This document shows positions 1-13,354 of a stretch of 64,000 bases of DNA, in pieces. The position numbers and the translations under genes are program-made. This stretch comes from Moringa oleifera (lineage: Eukaryota; Streptophyta; Magnoliopsida; Brassicales; Moringaceae). Numbering within the stretch: position 1 is the first letter of the stretch; each line of letters starts with the position of its first letter. The DNA lies in assembly GCA_021397835.1 (NCBI GenBank), contig JAJFZO010000618.1:1-64000 (forward strand), read 5' to 3'. The notes under the pieces were generated by a model, which was not told the origin of the DNA, made no database searches, and saw nothing but the letters and a program-made list of their open reading frames with translations.

Positions 1-1252
1 ATTATCCCACGATTATTCTCGCTCCGTTGCCCACGTTTTTCCCACCAATGAGGCCTTGGCAGTAGGGGTGCCGAGGCTGGCCGTGTGGCTCGCTCGTTTC
101 TAACGGCCGACTATCGTGTCGTCGACCGCGCTGCGCAAAGAGTCCGCCTAGGCAAGCATGAGCGTCGAGATCCAACCCCACGTCTGCTGCCCCGAGGGCC
201 TACGACGAAGCACTCCGCATGCTCGAAATCCCCCCAAAAATTTGGCCCTCTCGTAGCATGCATCATCGTGAGCTTCGCCGCCCACACCATCGAGCTTCTC
301 TAGCCATATCCTAGCACATTATCCCACGATTATTTTTGCTTCGTTGCCCACGTTTTTCCCACCAATGAGGCCTTGGCAGTAGGGGTGCCGAGGCTAGCCG
401 TGTGGCTCACTCGTTTCTAAGGCCGACGATCGTGTCGTCGATCGCGCTGCATAATTAGTCCGCCTAGGCAAGCATGAGCGACGAGATCCAACCCCACGTC
501 TGCCGCCTAAGGGCCTGCGAGGAAGCACTACGCATGCTCGAAATCCCCCAAACGATTTGGCCCTCAGGTAGCATGCATCATCGTGAGCTTCGCAGCCCAC
601 ACCATCGAGCTTGTCTAGCAAAATCCCGGCACATTATCTCACGATTATTCTCGCTTCGTTGCCCACGTTTTTCCCACCAATGTGGCCTTGGCAGCAGGGG
701 TGCCGAGGTTGGCCGTGTGGCTCGCTCGTTTGTAATGGCCGACGATCGTGTCGTCGATCGCGCTGCGCAATGAGTCCGCCTAGGCAAGCATGAGCGTCGA
801 GATCCAACCCCACGTCTGCCGCCCCGAGGGCCTACGACGAAGCACTCCGCATGCTCGAAATCCCCCCAACAATTTGGCCCTCACGTAGCATGCATCATCG
901 TGAGCTTCGCCGCCCACACCATCGAGCTTGTCTAGCCATATCCCAGCACATTATCCCACGATTATTCTCGCTTCGTTGCCTACGTTTTTCCCACCAATTA
1001 GGCCTTGGCAGTAGGGGTGCCGAGGCTGGCCGTGTGGCTCGCTTGTTTCTAATGGCCGACTATCGTGTCGTCGACCGCGCTGCGCAAAGAGTCCGCCTAG
1101 GCAAGCATGAGCGTCGAGATCCAACCCCACGTCTGCTGCCCCGAGGGCCTACGACGAAGCACTCCGCATGCTCGAAATCCCCCCAACAATTTGGCCCTCT
1201 CGTAGCATGCATCATCGTGAGCTTCGCCACCCACACCATCGAGCTTGTCTAG
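1..1252 (+). repeat. HOR block 1a, four monomers (copy at 4,751-6,003)
   Basis: Nearly identical to 4,751-6,003 at offset 4,750, becoming 4,751 after a one-base deletion in this copy near 420 (CTAAGGCC against CTAACGGCC). Shared private variants include GACTATCGTGTCGTCGACCG, GCGCAAAGAGTCC, AGCATGAGCGACGAG and CTCAGGTAGC. The first monomer differs slightly at its start (CTCCGTTG here, CTTCGTTG in the copy). The match stops at the end of the monomer, where different class B copies follow. Confidence 0.9.
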
Positions 1253-1884
1253 CCATATCCCAGCACATTATCCCACGATTATTCTCGCTCCGTTGCCCAC
1301 GTTTTTCCCAGCAATGAGGCCTTGGCAGTAAGGGTGCCGAGGCTGGCCGTCTGGCTCGCTCGTTTTTAATGGCCGACAATCATGTCGTCGATCGCGCTGC
1401 ATAATTAGTCCGCTTAGGCAAGCATGAGTGTCGAGATCCAACCCCACGTCTGCCGCCTCAAGGGCCTGCGAGGAAGCACTACGCATTCTCGAAATCCCCC
1501 CAACCATTTGGCTCTCGTGTAGCATGCATCATTGTTAGCTCCGCCGTCCACACCATCGAGCTTGTATAGTCAAATCTCAGCACATTATCCCACGATTATT
1601 CTCGCTTCGTTGCCCACATTTTTCCCACCAATGAGGCCTTGGCAGTAGGGGTGCCGAGGCTGGCCGTGTGGCTCGCTCGTTTCTAACGGCCGACGGTCGT
1701 GTCGTCAATCGCGCTGCGCAATGAGTCCACCTAGGCAAGCATGAGCGTCGAGATCCAACCCCACGTCTGCTGCCCCGAGGGCCTACGACGAAGCACTCCG
1801 CATGCTCGAAATTCCCCAAAAAATTTGGCCCTCTCGTAGCATGCATCATCGTGAGCTTCGCAGCCCACACCATCGAGCTTGTCT
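1253..1884 (+). repeat. Two satellite monomers (B then A) between HOR blocks
   Basis: A class B monomer with CCCAGCAATGAGG and a CAATCATGTCG variant is followed by a class A monomer with GACGGTCGTG. The first is close to the copy at 7,286-7,543, 6,018 bp away (19 units). Nothing other than satellite is seen. Confidence 0.85.
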
Positions 1885-4735
1885 AGCCATATCTCAGCAC
1901 ATTATCCCACGATTATTCTCGCTCTGTTGCCCACGTTTTTCCCAGCAATGAGGCCTTGGCAATAAGGGTGCCGAGGCTGGCCGTCTGGCTCGCTCTTTTT
2001 TAACGGCCGACAATCGTGTCGTCGATCGCGCTACATAGTTAGTCCGCCTAGGCAAGCATGAGCGTCGAGATCCAACCCCACGTCTGCCGCCTCAAGGGCC
2101 TACGAGGAAGCACTACGCATTCTCGAAATCCCCCCAACCATTTGGCTCTCACGTAGCATGCATCATCTTGAGCTTCGCCGCCCACACCATCGAGCTTGTC
2201 TAGCCATATCCCAGCACATTATCCCACGATTATTCTCGCTTCGTTGCCCACGTTTTTCCCACCAATGAGGCCTTGGCAATAGGGGTGCCGAGGCTGGCCG
2301 TGTGGCTCGTCGTTTCTAACGGCCGACGGTCGTGTCGTCGATCGCGCTGCGCAATGAGTCCACCTAGGCAAGCATGAGCGTCGAGATCCAACCCCACGTC
2401 TGCCGCCCGAGGGCCTACGACGAAGCACTCCGCATGCTCGAAATCCCCCCAACGATTTGGCCCTCACGTAGCATGCATCATCGTGAGCTTCGCCGCCCAC
2501 ACCATCGAGCTTGACTAGCCTTATCCCAGCACATTATCCCACGATTATTCTCGCTCCGTTGCCCACGTTTTTCCCACCAATGAGGCCTTGGCAGTAAGGG
2601 TGCCGAGGCTGGCCGTCTGGCTCGCTCGTTTTTAACGGCCGACAATCGTGTCGTCGATCGCGCTGCATAATTAGTCCGCCTAGGCAAGCATGAGTGTCGA
2701 GATCCAACCCCACGTCTGCCTCCTCAAGGGCCTGCGAGGAAGCACTACGCATTCTCGAAATCCCCCCAACCATTTGGCTCTCGTGTAGCATGCATCATCG
2801 TTAGCTTCGCCGCACACACCATGGAGCTTGTATAGCCAAATCCCAGCACGTTATCCCACGATTATTCTCGCTTCGTTGCCCACATTTTTCCCACTAATGA
2901 GGCCTTGGCTGTAGGGGTGCCGAGGCTGGCCGTGTGGCTCGCTCGTTTCTAACGGCCGACTATCGTGTCGTCGACCGCGCTGCGCAAAGAGTCCGCCTAG
3001 GCAAGTATGAGCGTCGAGATCCAACCCCACGTCTGCTGCCCCAAGGGCCTACGACGAAGCACTCCGCATGCTCGAAATCCCCCCAAAAATTTGGCCCTCT
3101 CGTAGCATGCATCATCGTGAGCTTCGCCGCCCATACCATCGAGCTTGTCTAGCCATATCCCAGCACATTATCCCACGATTATTCTCGCTCCGTTGCCCAC
3201 GTTTTTCCCACTAATGAGGCCTTGGCAGTAGGGGTGCCGAGGCTGGCCGTCTGGCTCGCTCGTTTTTAACGGCCGACAATCCTGTCGTCGATCGCGCTGC
3301 ATAATTAGTCCGCTTAGGCAAGCATGAGTGTCGAGATCCAACCCCACGTCTGCCGCCTCAAGGGCCTGCGAGGAAGCACTACACATTCTCGAATCCCCCC
3401 AACCATTTGGCTCTCGTGTAGCATGCATCATCGTTAGCTTCGCCGCCCACACCATCGAGCTTGTCTAGCCAAATCCCAGCACATTATCCTACGATTATTC
3501 TCGCTTCGTTGCCCACGTTTTTCCCACCAATGAGGCCTTGGCAATAGGGGTGCCGAGGCTGGCCGTGTGGCTCGCTCGTTTCTAACGGCCGACGGTCGTG
3601 TCGTCGATCGCGCTGCGCAATGAGTCCACCTAGGCAAGCATGAGCGTCGAGATCCAACCCCACGTCTGCCGCCCCGATGGCCTACGACGAAGCACTCCGC
3701 ATGCTCGAAATCCCCCCAACAATTTGGCCCTCTCGTAGCATGCATCATCGTGAGCTTCGTCGCCCACACCATCGAGCTTGTCTAGCCATATCCCAGCACA
3801 TTATCCCACGATTATTCTCGCTCCGTTGCCCACGTTTTTCCCAGCAATGAGGCCTTGGCAGTAAGGGTGCCGAGGCTGGCCGTCTGGCTCGCTCGTTTTT
3901 AACGGCCGACAATCGTGTCGTCGATCACGCTACATAATTAGTCCGCCTAGGCAAGCATGAGCGTCGAGATCCAACCCCACGTCTGCCGCCTCAAGGGCCT
4001 ACGAGGAAGCACTACGCATTTTCGAAATCCCCCCAACCATTTAGCTCTCGTGTAGCATGCATCATCGTTAGCTTCGCCGCCCACAACATCGAGCTTGTCT
4101 AGCCAAATCCCAGCACATTATCCCACGATTATTCTCGCTTCGTTGCCCACAATTTTCCCACCAATGAGGCCTTGGCAGTAGGGGTGCCGAGGCTGGCCGT
4201 GTGGCTCGCTCGTTTCTAACGGCCGACGGTCGTGTCGTCGATCACGCTGCGCAATGAGTCCACCTAGGCAAGCATGAGCGTCGAGATCCAACCCCACGTC
4301 TGCCGCCCCGAGGGCCTACGACGAAGCACTCCGCATGCTCGAAATCACCCCAACGATTTGGCCCTCACGTAGCATGCATCATCGTGAGCTTCGCCGCCCA
4401 CACCATCGAGTTTGACTAGCCATATCCCAGCACATTATCCCACGATTATTCTCGCTCCGTTGCCCACGTTTTTCCCAGCAATGAGGCCTTGGCAGTAAGG
4501 GTGCCGAGGCTGGGCGTCTGGCTCGCTCGTTTTTAACGGCCCACAATCGTGTCGTCGATCGCGCTGCATAATTAGTCCGCCTAGGCAAGCATGAGTGTCG
4601 AGATCCAACCCCACGTCTGCCTCCTTAAGGGCCTGCGAGGAAGCACTACGTATTCTCGAAATCCCCCCAACCATTTGGCTCTCGTGTAGCATGCATCATC
4701 GTTAGCTTCGCCGCCCACACCATCGAGCTTGTATA
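1885..4735 (+). repeat. HOR block 2a, nine monomers (copy at 8,535-11,325)
   Basis: Matches 8,535-11,325 at offsets of 6,649-6,651 bp (21 units). Shared variants include ATCTCAGCAC with GCTACATAGTTAG at the left end, AAGTATGAGCG near 3,003, TACGATTATTC near 3,489 and CCCGATGGCC near 3,673. Small differences separate the two copies: a missing C in CTCGTCG near 2,309, and a B-to-A switch in the other copy near 8,750. The right end here is intact, whereas the other copy carries a 49-bp deletion. Confidence 0.88.
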
Positions 4736-4750
4736 GCCAAATCCCAGCAC

Positions 4751-6003
4751 ATTATCCCACAATTATTCTCGCTTCGTTGCCCACATTTTTCCCACCAATG
4801 AGGCCTTGGCAGTAGGGGTGCCGAGGCTGGCCGTGTGGCTCGCTCGTTTCTAACGGCCGACTATCGTGTCGTCGACCGCGCTGCGCAAAGAGTCCGCCTA
4901 GGCAAGCATGAGCGTCGAGATCCAACCCCACGTCTGCTGCCCCGAGGGCCTACGACGAAGCACTCCGCATTGTCGAAATCCCCCCAAAAATTTGGCCCTC
5001 TCGTAGCATGCATCATCGTGAGCTTCGCCGCCCACACCATCGAGCTTGTCTAGCCATATCCTAGCACATTATCCCACGATTATTTTCGCTTCGTTGCCCA
5101 CGTTTTTCCCACCAATGAGGCCTTGGCAGTAGGGGTGCCGAGGCTAGCCGTGTGGCTCACTCGTTTCTAACGGCCGACGATCGTGTCGTCGATCGCGCTG
5201 CATAATTAGTCCGCCTAGGCAAGCATGAGCGACGAGATCCAACCCCACGTCTGCCGCCTAAGGGCCTGCGAGGAAGCACTACGCATGCTCGAAATCCCCC
5301 AAACGATTTGGCCCTCAGGTAGCATGCATCATCGTGAGCTTCGCAGCCCACACCATCGAGCTTGTCTAGCAAAATCCTGGCACATTATCTCACGATTATT
5401 CTCGCTTCGTTGCCCACGTTTTTCCCACCAATGAGGCCTTGGCAGCAGGGGTGCCGAGGTTGGCCGTGTGGCTCGCTCGTTTGTAATGGCCGACGATCGT
5501 GTCGTCGATCGCGCTGCGCAATGAGTCCGCCTAGGCAAGCATGAGCGTCGAGATCCAACCCCACGTCTGCCGCCCCGAGGGCCTACGACGAAGCACTCCG
5601 CATGCTCGAAATCCCCCCAACAATTTGGCCCTCACGTAGCATGCATCATCGTGAGCTTCGCCGCCCACACCATCGAGCTTGTCTAGCCATATCCCAGCAC
5701 ATTATCCCACGATTATTCTCGCTTCGTTGCCCACGTTTTTCCCACCAATTAGGCCTTGGCAGTAGGGGTGCCGAGGTTGGCCGTGTGGCTCGCTTGTTTC
5801 TAACGGGCGACTATCGTGTCGTCGACCGTGCTGCGCAAAGAGTCCGCCTAGGCAAGCATGAGCGTCGAGATCCAACCCCACGTCTGCTGCCCCGAGGGCC
5901 TACGACGAAGCACTCCGCATGCTCGAAATCCCCCCAACAATTTGGCCCTCTCGTAGCATGCATCATCGTGAGCTTCGCCGCCCACACCATCGAGCTTGTC
6001 TAG
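4751..6003 (+). repeat. HOR block 1b, four monomers (copy of 1-1,252)
   Basis: Second copy of the four-monomer block at the window start, 15 units downstream. Differences are few, for example GGGCGACTATC near 5,805 for GGCCGACTATC, and CATTGTCG near 4,968 for CATGCTCG. The low divergence suggests recent duplication or homogenisation. Confidence 0.9.
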
Positions 6004-8534
6004 CCATATCCCAGCCCATTATCCCACGATTATTCTCGCTTCGTTGCCCATGTTTTTCCCACCAATGAGGCCTTGGCAGTAGGGGTGCCGAGGCTGGCCG
6101 TCTGGCTCGCTCGTTTTTAACGGCCGACGATCGTGTCGTCGATCGCGCTGCGCAATGAGTCCGCCTAGGCAAGCATAAGCGTTAGGATCCAACCCCACGT
6201 CTGCCGCCTCAAGGGCCTGCGAGGAAGCACTACGCATTCTCGAAATCGCCCCAACCATTTGGCTCTCGTGTAGCATGCATCATCATTAGCTTCGCCGCCC
6301 ACACCATCGAGCTTGTCTAGTTAAATCCCAGCACATTATCCCATGATTATTCTCACTTCGTTGCCCGCATTTTTCCCACCAATGAGGCCTTGGCAATGGA
6401 GGGGCCGAGGCTGGCCGTGTGGCTCGCTCATTTCTAACAGCCGACGATCGTGTCGTCGATCACGCTCCGCAATGAGTCCGCCTAGGCAAGCATGAGCGTC
6501 GAGATCCAACCCCACGTCTGCCACCCCGAGGGACTACGACGAAGCACTCCGCATGCTCGAAATCCCCCCAACAATTTGGCCCTCACGTACCATGCATCAT
6601 CGTGAGCTTCGCCGCCCACACCATCGAGCTTGTCTAGCCATATCCCAGCACATTATCCCACGATTATTCTCGCTTCGTTGCCCATGGTTTTCCAACCAAT
6701 GAGGCCTTGCCAGTAAGGGTGCCGAGGCTGGCCGTCTGGCTCGCTCGTTTTTAACGGCCGACGATCGTGTCGTCGATCGCGCTGCATAATGAGTCCGCCT
6801 AGGCAAGAATGAGCGTCGACATCCAACCCCACGCCTGCCGCCTCAAGGGCCTGCGAGGAAGCACTACGCATTCTCGAAATCCCCCCAACCATTTGGCTCT
6901 CGTGTAGCATGCATCATCGTTAGCTTAGCCGCCGACACCATCGAGCTTGTCTAGCCAAATCCCAGAACACTATCCCACGATTATTCTCGCTTCGTTGCCC
7001 ACGTTTTTCCCACCAATGAGGCCTTGGCAATAGGGGTGCCGAGGCTGGCCGTGTGGCTCGCTCGTTTCTAACGGCCGACGGTCGTGTCGTCGATCGCGCT
7101 GCGCAATGAGTCCACCTAGGCAAGCATGAGCGTCGAGATCCAACCACACGTCTACCGCCCCGAGGGCCTACGACGAAGCACTCCGCATGCTCGAAATACC
7201 CCAACAATTTGGCCCTCACGTAGCATGCATCATCGTGAGCTTCGCCGCCCACACCATCAAGCTTGTCTAGCCATATCCCAGCACATTATCCCACGATTAT
7301 TCTCGCTCTATTGCCCACGTTTTTCCCAGCAATGAGGCCTTGGCAGTAAGGGTGCCGAGGCTGGCCGTCTGGCTCGCTCTTTTTTAATGGCCGACAATCA
7401 TGTCGTCGATCGCGCTGCATAATTAGTCCGCTTAGGCAAGCTTGAGTGTCGAGATCCAACCCCACGTCTGCCGCCTCAAGGGCCTGCGAGGAAGCACTAC
7501 GCATTCTCGAAATCCCCCCAACCATTTGGCTCTCGTGTAGCATGCATCATCGTTAGCTTCGCCGTCCACACCATCGAGCTTGTATAGTCAAATCCCAGCA
7601 CATTATCCCACGATTATTCTCGCTTCGTTGCCCTCATTTTTCCCACCAATGAGGCCTTGGCAGTAGGGGTGCCGAGGCTGGCCGTGTGGCTCGCTCGTTT
7701 CTAACGGCCGACTATCGTGTCGTCGACCGCGCTGCGCAAAGAGTCCGCCTAGGCAAGCATGAGCGTCGAGATCCAACCCCACGTCTGCTGCCCCGAGGGC
7801 CTACGACGAAGCACTCCGCATGCTCGAAATTCCCCAAAAATTTGGCCCTCTCGTAGCATGCATCATCGTGAGCTTCGCAGCCCACACCATCGAGCTTGTC
7901 TAGCCAAAGCCCAGCACATTATCCCACGATTATTCTCGCTCCGTTGCCCACGTTTTTCCCAGCAATGAGGCCTTGGCAGTAAGGGTGCCGAGGCTGGCCG
8001 TCTGGCTTGCTCGTTTTTAACGGCCGACAATCGTGTGGTCGATCGCGCTGCATAATTAGTCCGCTTAGGCAAGCATGAGTGTCGAGATCCAACCCCACGT
8101 CTGCCGCCTCAAGGGCCTGCGAGGAAGCACTACGCATTCTCGAAATCCCCCCAACCATTTGGCTCTCGTGTAGCATGCATCATCGTTAGCTTCGCCGCCC
8201 ACACCATCGAGCTTGTCTAGCCAAGTCCTAGCACATTATCCCACGATTATTCTCGCTTCGTTGCCCACGTTTTTCCCACCAATGAGGCCTTGGAAATAGG
8301 GGTGCCGAGGCTGGCCGTGTGGCTCGCTCGTTTCTAACGGCCGACGGTCGTGTCGTCGATCGCGCTGCGCAATGAGTCCACCTAGGCAAGCATGAGCGTC
8401 GAGATCCAACCACACGTCTACCGCCCCGAGGGCCTACGACGAAGCACTCCGCATGCTCAAAATACCCCAACAATTTGGCCCTCACGTAGCATGCATCATC
8501 GTGAGCTTCGCCGCCCACACCATCGAGCTTGTCT
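6004..8534 (+). repeat. Eight satellite monomers including a 1,266-bp four-unit repeat
   Basis: Alternating class B and A copies. The class A monomer near 6,970-7,270 (ATACCCCAACAATTTGG, CCACACGTCTACCGCC) recurs 1,266 bp later near 8,236-8,535, giving a local four-monomer HOR. Private variants in the left part include GCATAAGCGTTAGG near 6,174 and CCATGGTTTTCC near 6,683. No other feature type is seen. Confidence 0.82.
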
Positions 8535-11325
8535 AGCCATATCTCAGCACATTATCCCACGATTATTCTCGCTCTGTTGCCCACGTTTTTCCCAGCAATG
8601 AGGCCTTGGCAATAAGGGTGCCGAGGCTGGCCGTCTGGCTCGCTCTTTTTTAACGGCCGACAATCGTGTCGTCGATCGCGCTACATAGTTAGTCCGCCTA
8701 GGCAAGCATGAGCGTCGAGATCCAACCCCACGTCTGCCGCCTCAAGGCCTACGAGGAAGCACTCCGCATGCTCGAAATCCCCCCAACAATTTCGCCCTCA
8801 CGTAGCATGCATCATCGTGAGCTTCGCCGCCCACACCATCGAGCTTGTCTAGCCAAATCCCAGCACATTATCCCACGATTATTCTCGCTTCGTTGCCCAC
8901 GTTTTTCCCACCAATGAGGCCTTGGCAATAGGGGTGCCGAGGCTGGCCGTGTGGCTCGCTCGTTTCTAACGGCCGACGGTCGTGTCGTCGATCGCGCTGC
9001 GCAATGAGTCCACCTAGGCAAGCATGAGCGTCGAGATCCAACCCCACGTCTGCCGCCCCGAGGGCCTACGACGAAGCACTCCGCATGCTCGAAATCCCCC
9101 CAACGATTTGGCCCTCACGTAGCATGCATCATCGTGAGCTTCGCCGCCCACACCATCGAGCTTGACTAGCCTTATCCCAGCACATTATCCCACGATTATT
9201 CTCGCTCCGTTGCCCACGTTTTTCCCACCAATGAGGCCTTGGCAGTAAGGGTGCCGAGGCTGGCCGTCTGGCTCGCTCGTTTTTAACGGCCGACAATCGT
9301 GTCGTCGATCATGCTGCATAATTAGTCCGCCTAGGCAAGCATGAGTGTCGAGATCCAACCCCACGTCTGCCTCCTCAAGGGCCTGCGAGGAAGCACTACG
9401 CATTCTCGAAATCCCCCCAACCATTTGGCTCTCGTGTAGCATGCATCATCGTTAGCTTCGCCGCACACACCATGGAGCTTGTATAGCCAAATCCCAGCAC
9501 GTTATCCCACGATTATTCTCGCTTCGTTGCCCACATTTTTCCCACTAATGAGGCCTTGGCTGTAGGGGTGCCGAGGCTGGCCGTGTGGCTCGCTCGTTTC
9601 TAACGGCCGACTATCGTGTCGTCGACCGCGCTGCGCAAAGAGTCCGCCTAGGCAAGTATGAGCGTCGAGATCCAACCCCACGTCTGCTGCCCCAAGGGCC
9701 TACGACGAAGCACTCCGCATGCTCGAAATCCCCCCAAAAATTTGGCCCTCTCGTAGCATGCATCATCGTGAGCTTCGCCGCCCATACCATCGAGCTTGTC
9801 TAGCCATATCCCAGCACATTATCCCATGATTATTCTCGCTCCGTTGCCCACGTTTTTCCCAGCAATGAGGCCTTGGCAGTAAGGGTGCCGAGGCTGGCCG
9901 TCTGGCTCGCTCGTTTTTAACGGCCGACAATCCTGTCGTCGATCGCGCTGCATAATTAGTCCGCTTAGGCAAGCATGAGTGTCGAGATCCAACCCCACGT
10001 CTGCCGCCTCAAGGGCCTGCGAGGAAGCACTACACATTCTCGAATCCCCCCAACCATTTGGCTCTCGTGTAGCATGCATCATCGTTAGCTTCGCCGCCCA
10101 CACCATCGAGCTTGTCTAGCCAAATCCCAGCACATTATCCTACGATTATTCTCGCTTCGTTGCCCACGTTTTTCCCACCAATGAGGCCTTGGCAATAGGG
10201 GTGCCGAGGCTGGCCGTGTGGCTCGCTCGTTTCTAACGGCCGACGGTCGTGTCGTCGATCGCGCTGCGCAATGAGTCCACCTAGGCAAGCATGAGCGTCG
10301 AGATCCAACCCCACGTCTGCCGCCCCGATGGCCTACGACGAAGCACTCCGCATGCTCGAAATCCCCCCAACAATTTGGCCCTCTCGTAGCATGCATCATC
10401 GTGAGCTTCGTCGCCCACACCATCGAGCTTGTCTAGCCATATCCCAGCACATTATCCCACGATTATTCTCGCTCCGTTGCCCACGTTTTTCCCAGCAATG
10501 AGGCCTTGGCAGTAAGGGTGCCGAGGCTGGCCGTCTGGCAAGCTCGTTTTTAACGGCCGACAATCGTGTCGTCGATCACGCTACATAATTAGTCCGCCTA
10601 GGCAAGCATGAGCGTCGAGATCCAACCCCACGTCTGCCGCCTCAAGGGCCTACGAGGAAGCACTACGCATTCTCGAAATCCCCCCAACCATTTAGCTCTC
10701 GTGTAGCATGCATCATCGTTAGCTTCGCCGCCCACAACATCGAGCTTGTCTAGCCAAATCCCAGCACAATATCCCACGATTATTCTCGCTTCGTTGCCCA
10801 CATTTTTCCCACCAATGAGGCCTTGGCAGTAGGGGTGCCGAGGCTGGCCGTGTGGCTCGCTCGTTTCTAACGGCCGACGGTCGTGTCGTCGATCACGCTG
10901 CGCAATGAGTCCACCTAGGCAAGCATGAGCGTCGAGATCCAACCCCACGTCTGCCGCCCCGAGGGCCTACGACGAAGCACTCCGCATGCTCGAAATCACC
11001 CCAACGATTTGGCCCTCACGTAGCATGCATCATCGTGAGCTTCGCCGCCCACACCATCGAGTTTGACTAGCCATATCCCAGCACATTATCCCACGATTAT
11101 TCTCGCTCCGTTGCCCACGTTTTTCCCAGCAATGAGGCCTTGGCAGTAAGGGTGCCGAGGCTGGGCGTCTGGCTCGCTCGTTTTTAACGGCCGACAATCG
11201 TGTCGTCGATCGCGCTGTATAATTAGTCCGCCTAGGCAAGCATGAGTGTCGAGATCCAACCCCACGTCTGCCTCCTCAAGGGCCTGCGAGGAAGTACTAT
11301 GCATTCTCGAAATCCCCCCAACCAT
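8535..11325 (+). repeat. HOR block 2b (copy of 1,885-4,735)
   Basis: Second copy of the nine-monomer block, 21 units downstream. The first monomer is a chimera: it starts as class B but from about 8,745 carries class A marks (CACTCCGCATGCTCG, CGTGAGC) where the partner copy stays B until about 2,150. The block ends abruptly at the 11,325 deletion junction. Confidence 0.87.
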
Positions 11326-11331
11326 CGAGCT
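11320..11331. other. 49-bp deletion junction at ACCAT microhomology
   Basis: The partner copy at 4,670-4,740 reads from CCAACCAT through the GCATGCATCATCG core to CACACCATCGAG. Here CCAACCAT runs directly into CGAGCTTG. The missing segment is 49 bp and is flanked in the partner by the direct repeat ACCAT. This is the expected product of slippage or microhomology-mediated end joining. The sequence to the right matches the monomer that begins near 1,885 and 8,535, so the deletion also marks a join between HOR segments. Confidence 0.85.
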
Positions 11332-12250
11332 TGTCTAGCCATATCTCAGCACATTATCCCACGATTATTCTCGCTCTGTTGCCCACGTTTTTCCCAGCAA
11401 TGAGGCCTTGGCAATAAGGGTGCCGAGGCTGGCCGTCTGGCTCGCTCTTTTTTAACGGCCGACAATCGTGTCGTCGATCGCGCTACAAAATTAGTCCGCC
11501 TAGGCAAGCATGAGCGTCGAGATCCAACCCCACGTCTGCCGCCTCAAGGGCCTACGAGGAAGCACTACGCATTCTCGAAATCCCCCCAACCATTTGGCTC
11601 TCGTGTAGCATGCATCATCGTTAGCTTCGCCGCCCACAACATCGAGCTTGTCTAGCCAAATCCCAGCACATTATCCCACGATTATTCTCGCTTCGTTGCC
11701 CACGTTTTTCCCACCAATGAGGCCTTGGCAATAGGGGTGCCGAGGCTGGCCGTGTGGCTCGCTCGTTTCTAACGGCCGACGGTCGTGTCGTCGATCGCGC
11801 TGCGCAATGAGTCCACCTAGGCAAGCATGAGCGTCGAGATCCAACCCCACGTCTGCCACCCCGAAGGCCTACGACGAAGTACTCCGCATGCTCGTAATCC
11901 CCCCAACCATTTGGCTCTCATGTAGCATGGATCATCGTTAGCTTCGCCGCCCACACCATCGAGCTTGTCTAGCCAAATCCCCGCACCTTATCCCACGATT
12001 ATTCTCGCTTCGTTGCCCATGTTTTTCCCACCAATGAGGCCTTGGCAGTGGTGCCGAGGCTGGCTGTGTGGCTCGCTTTTTTATAACGGCCGACGATCGT
12101 GTCGTCGATCGCGCTGCGCAATGAGTCCGCCTAGGCAAGCATGAGCGTCGAGATCCAACCCCACGTCTGCCGCCCCGAGGGCCTACGACGAAGCACTCCG
12201 CATGCTCCAAATCCCCCCAACAATTTGGCCCTCACGTAACATGCATCATC
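11332..12250 (+). repeat. Three satellite monomers right of the deletion
   Basis: Starts with the ATCTCAGCAC and CTCTGTTGCC class B variant also seen at 1,885 and 8,535, followed by class A copies. One has AGCAGTGGTGCC near 12,045, where three bases of the usual GCAGTAGGGGTGCC are missing. No unique sequence. Confidence 0.82.
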
Positions 12251-13354
12251 GTGAGCTTCGCCGCCCACACCATCGAGTTTGTCTAGCCATATCCTAGCAC
12301 ATTATCCCACGATTATTCTTGCTTCGTTGCCCACGTTTTTCCCACCAATGAGGCCTTGGCAGTAGGGGTGCCGAGGCTGGCCGTCTAGATCGCTCGTTTT
12401 TAACAGCCGACGATCGTGTCGTCGATCGCGCTGCGCAATGAGTCTGCCTAGGCAAGCATGAGCGTCGAGATCCAACCCCACATCTGTCGCCTCAAGGGCC
12501 TGCGAGGAAGCACTACGCATTCTCGAAATCCCCCTAACCATTTGGCTCTCGTGTAGCATGCATCATCGTTAGCTTCGCCGCCCACACCATCGAGCTAGTC
12601 TAGCCAAATCCCAGCACATTATCCCATGATTATTCTTGCTTCGTTGCCCACATTTTGCCCACCTTTGAGGCCTTGGCAATGGAGGTGCCGAGGCTAGCCA
12701 TGTGGCTCGCTCGTTTCTAACGGCCGACGATCGTGTTGTCGATCGCGCTGCGCAATGAGACCGCCTAGGCAAGCTTGAGCGTCGAGATCCAACCCCACGT
12801 CTGCCGCCCCGAGGGCCTACGACGAAGTACTCCGCATGCTCGAAATCCCCCCAACAATTTGGCCCTCACGTAGCATGCATCATCGTGAGCTTCGCCGCCC
12901 ACACCATTGAGCTTGTCTAGCCATATCCCAGCACATTATCCCACGATTATTCTCGCTTCGTTGCCCATGGTTTTCCCACCAATGAGGCCTTGCCAGTAGG
13001 GGTGCCGAGGCTGGCCGTCTGGCTCGCTCGTTTTTAACAGCCGACGATCGTGTCGTCGATCGCGCTGCGCAATGAGTACGCCTAGGCAAGCATGAGCGTC
13101 GAGATCCAACCCCACGTCTGCCGCCTCAAGGGCCTACGAGGAAGCACTACGCATTCTCGAAATTCCCCTAACCTTTTGGCTCTCATGTAGCATGCATCAT
13201 CGTTAGCTTCGCCGCCCACACCATCGAGCTTGTCTAGCCAAATCCTAGCACATTATCCCATGATTATTCTCGCTTCGTTGACCACGTTTTTCCCACCAAT
13301 GAGGCCTTGGCAATGGAGGTGCCGAGGCTGGCCGTGTGGCTCGCTCGTTTCTAA

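Noticed and set aside
85..303. Plus-strand open frame of 72 codons, repeated with small changes along the array
   Set aside because: It is the translation of a stop-poor satellite monomer, recurs at monomer spacing, has overlapping open frames on both strands and no recognisable domain.
851..1252. 133-codon open frame, the longest on the plus strand
   Set aside because: It spans more than one monomer only because local variants remove a stop. The copy at 5,602-6,003 is the same duplicated DNA, and the two halves read different frames of the same repeat.
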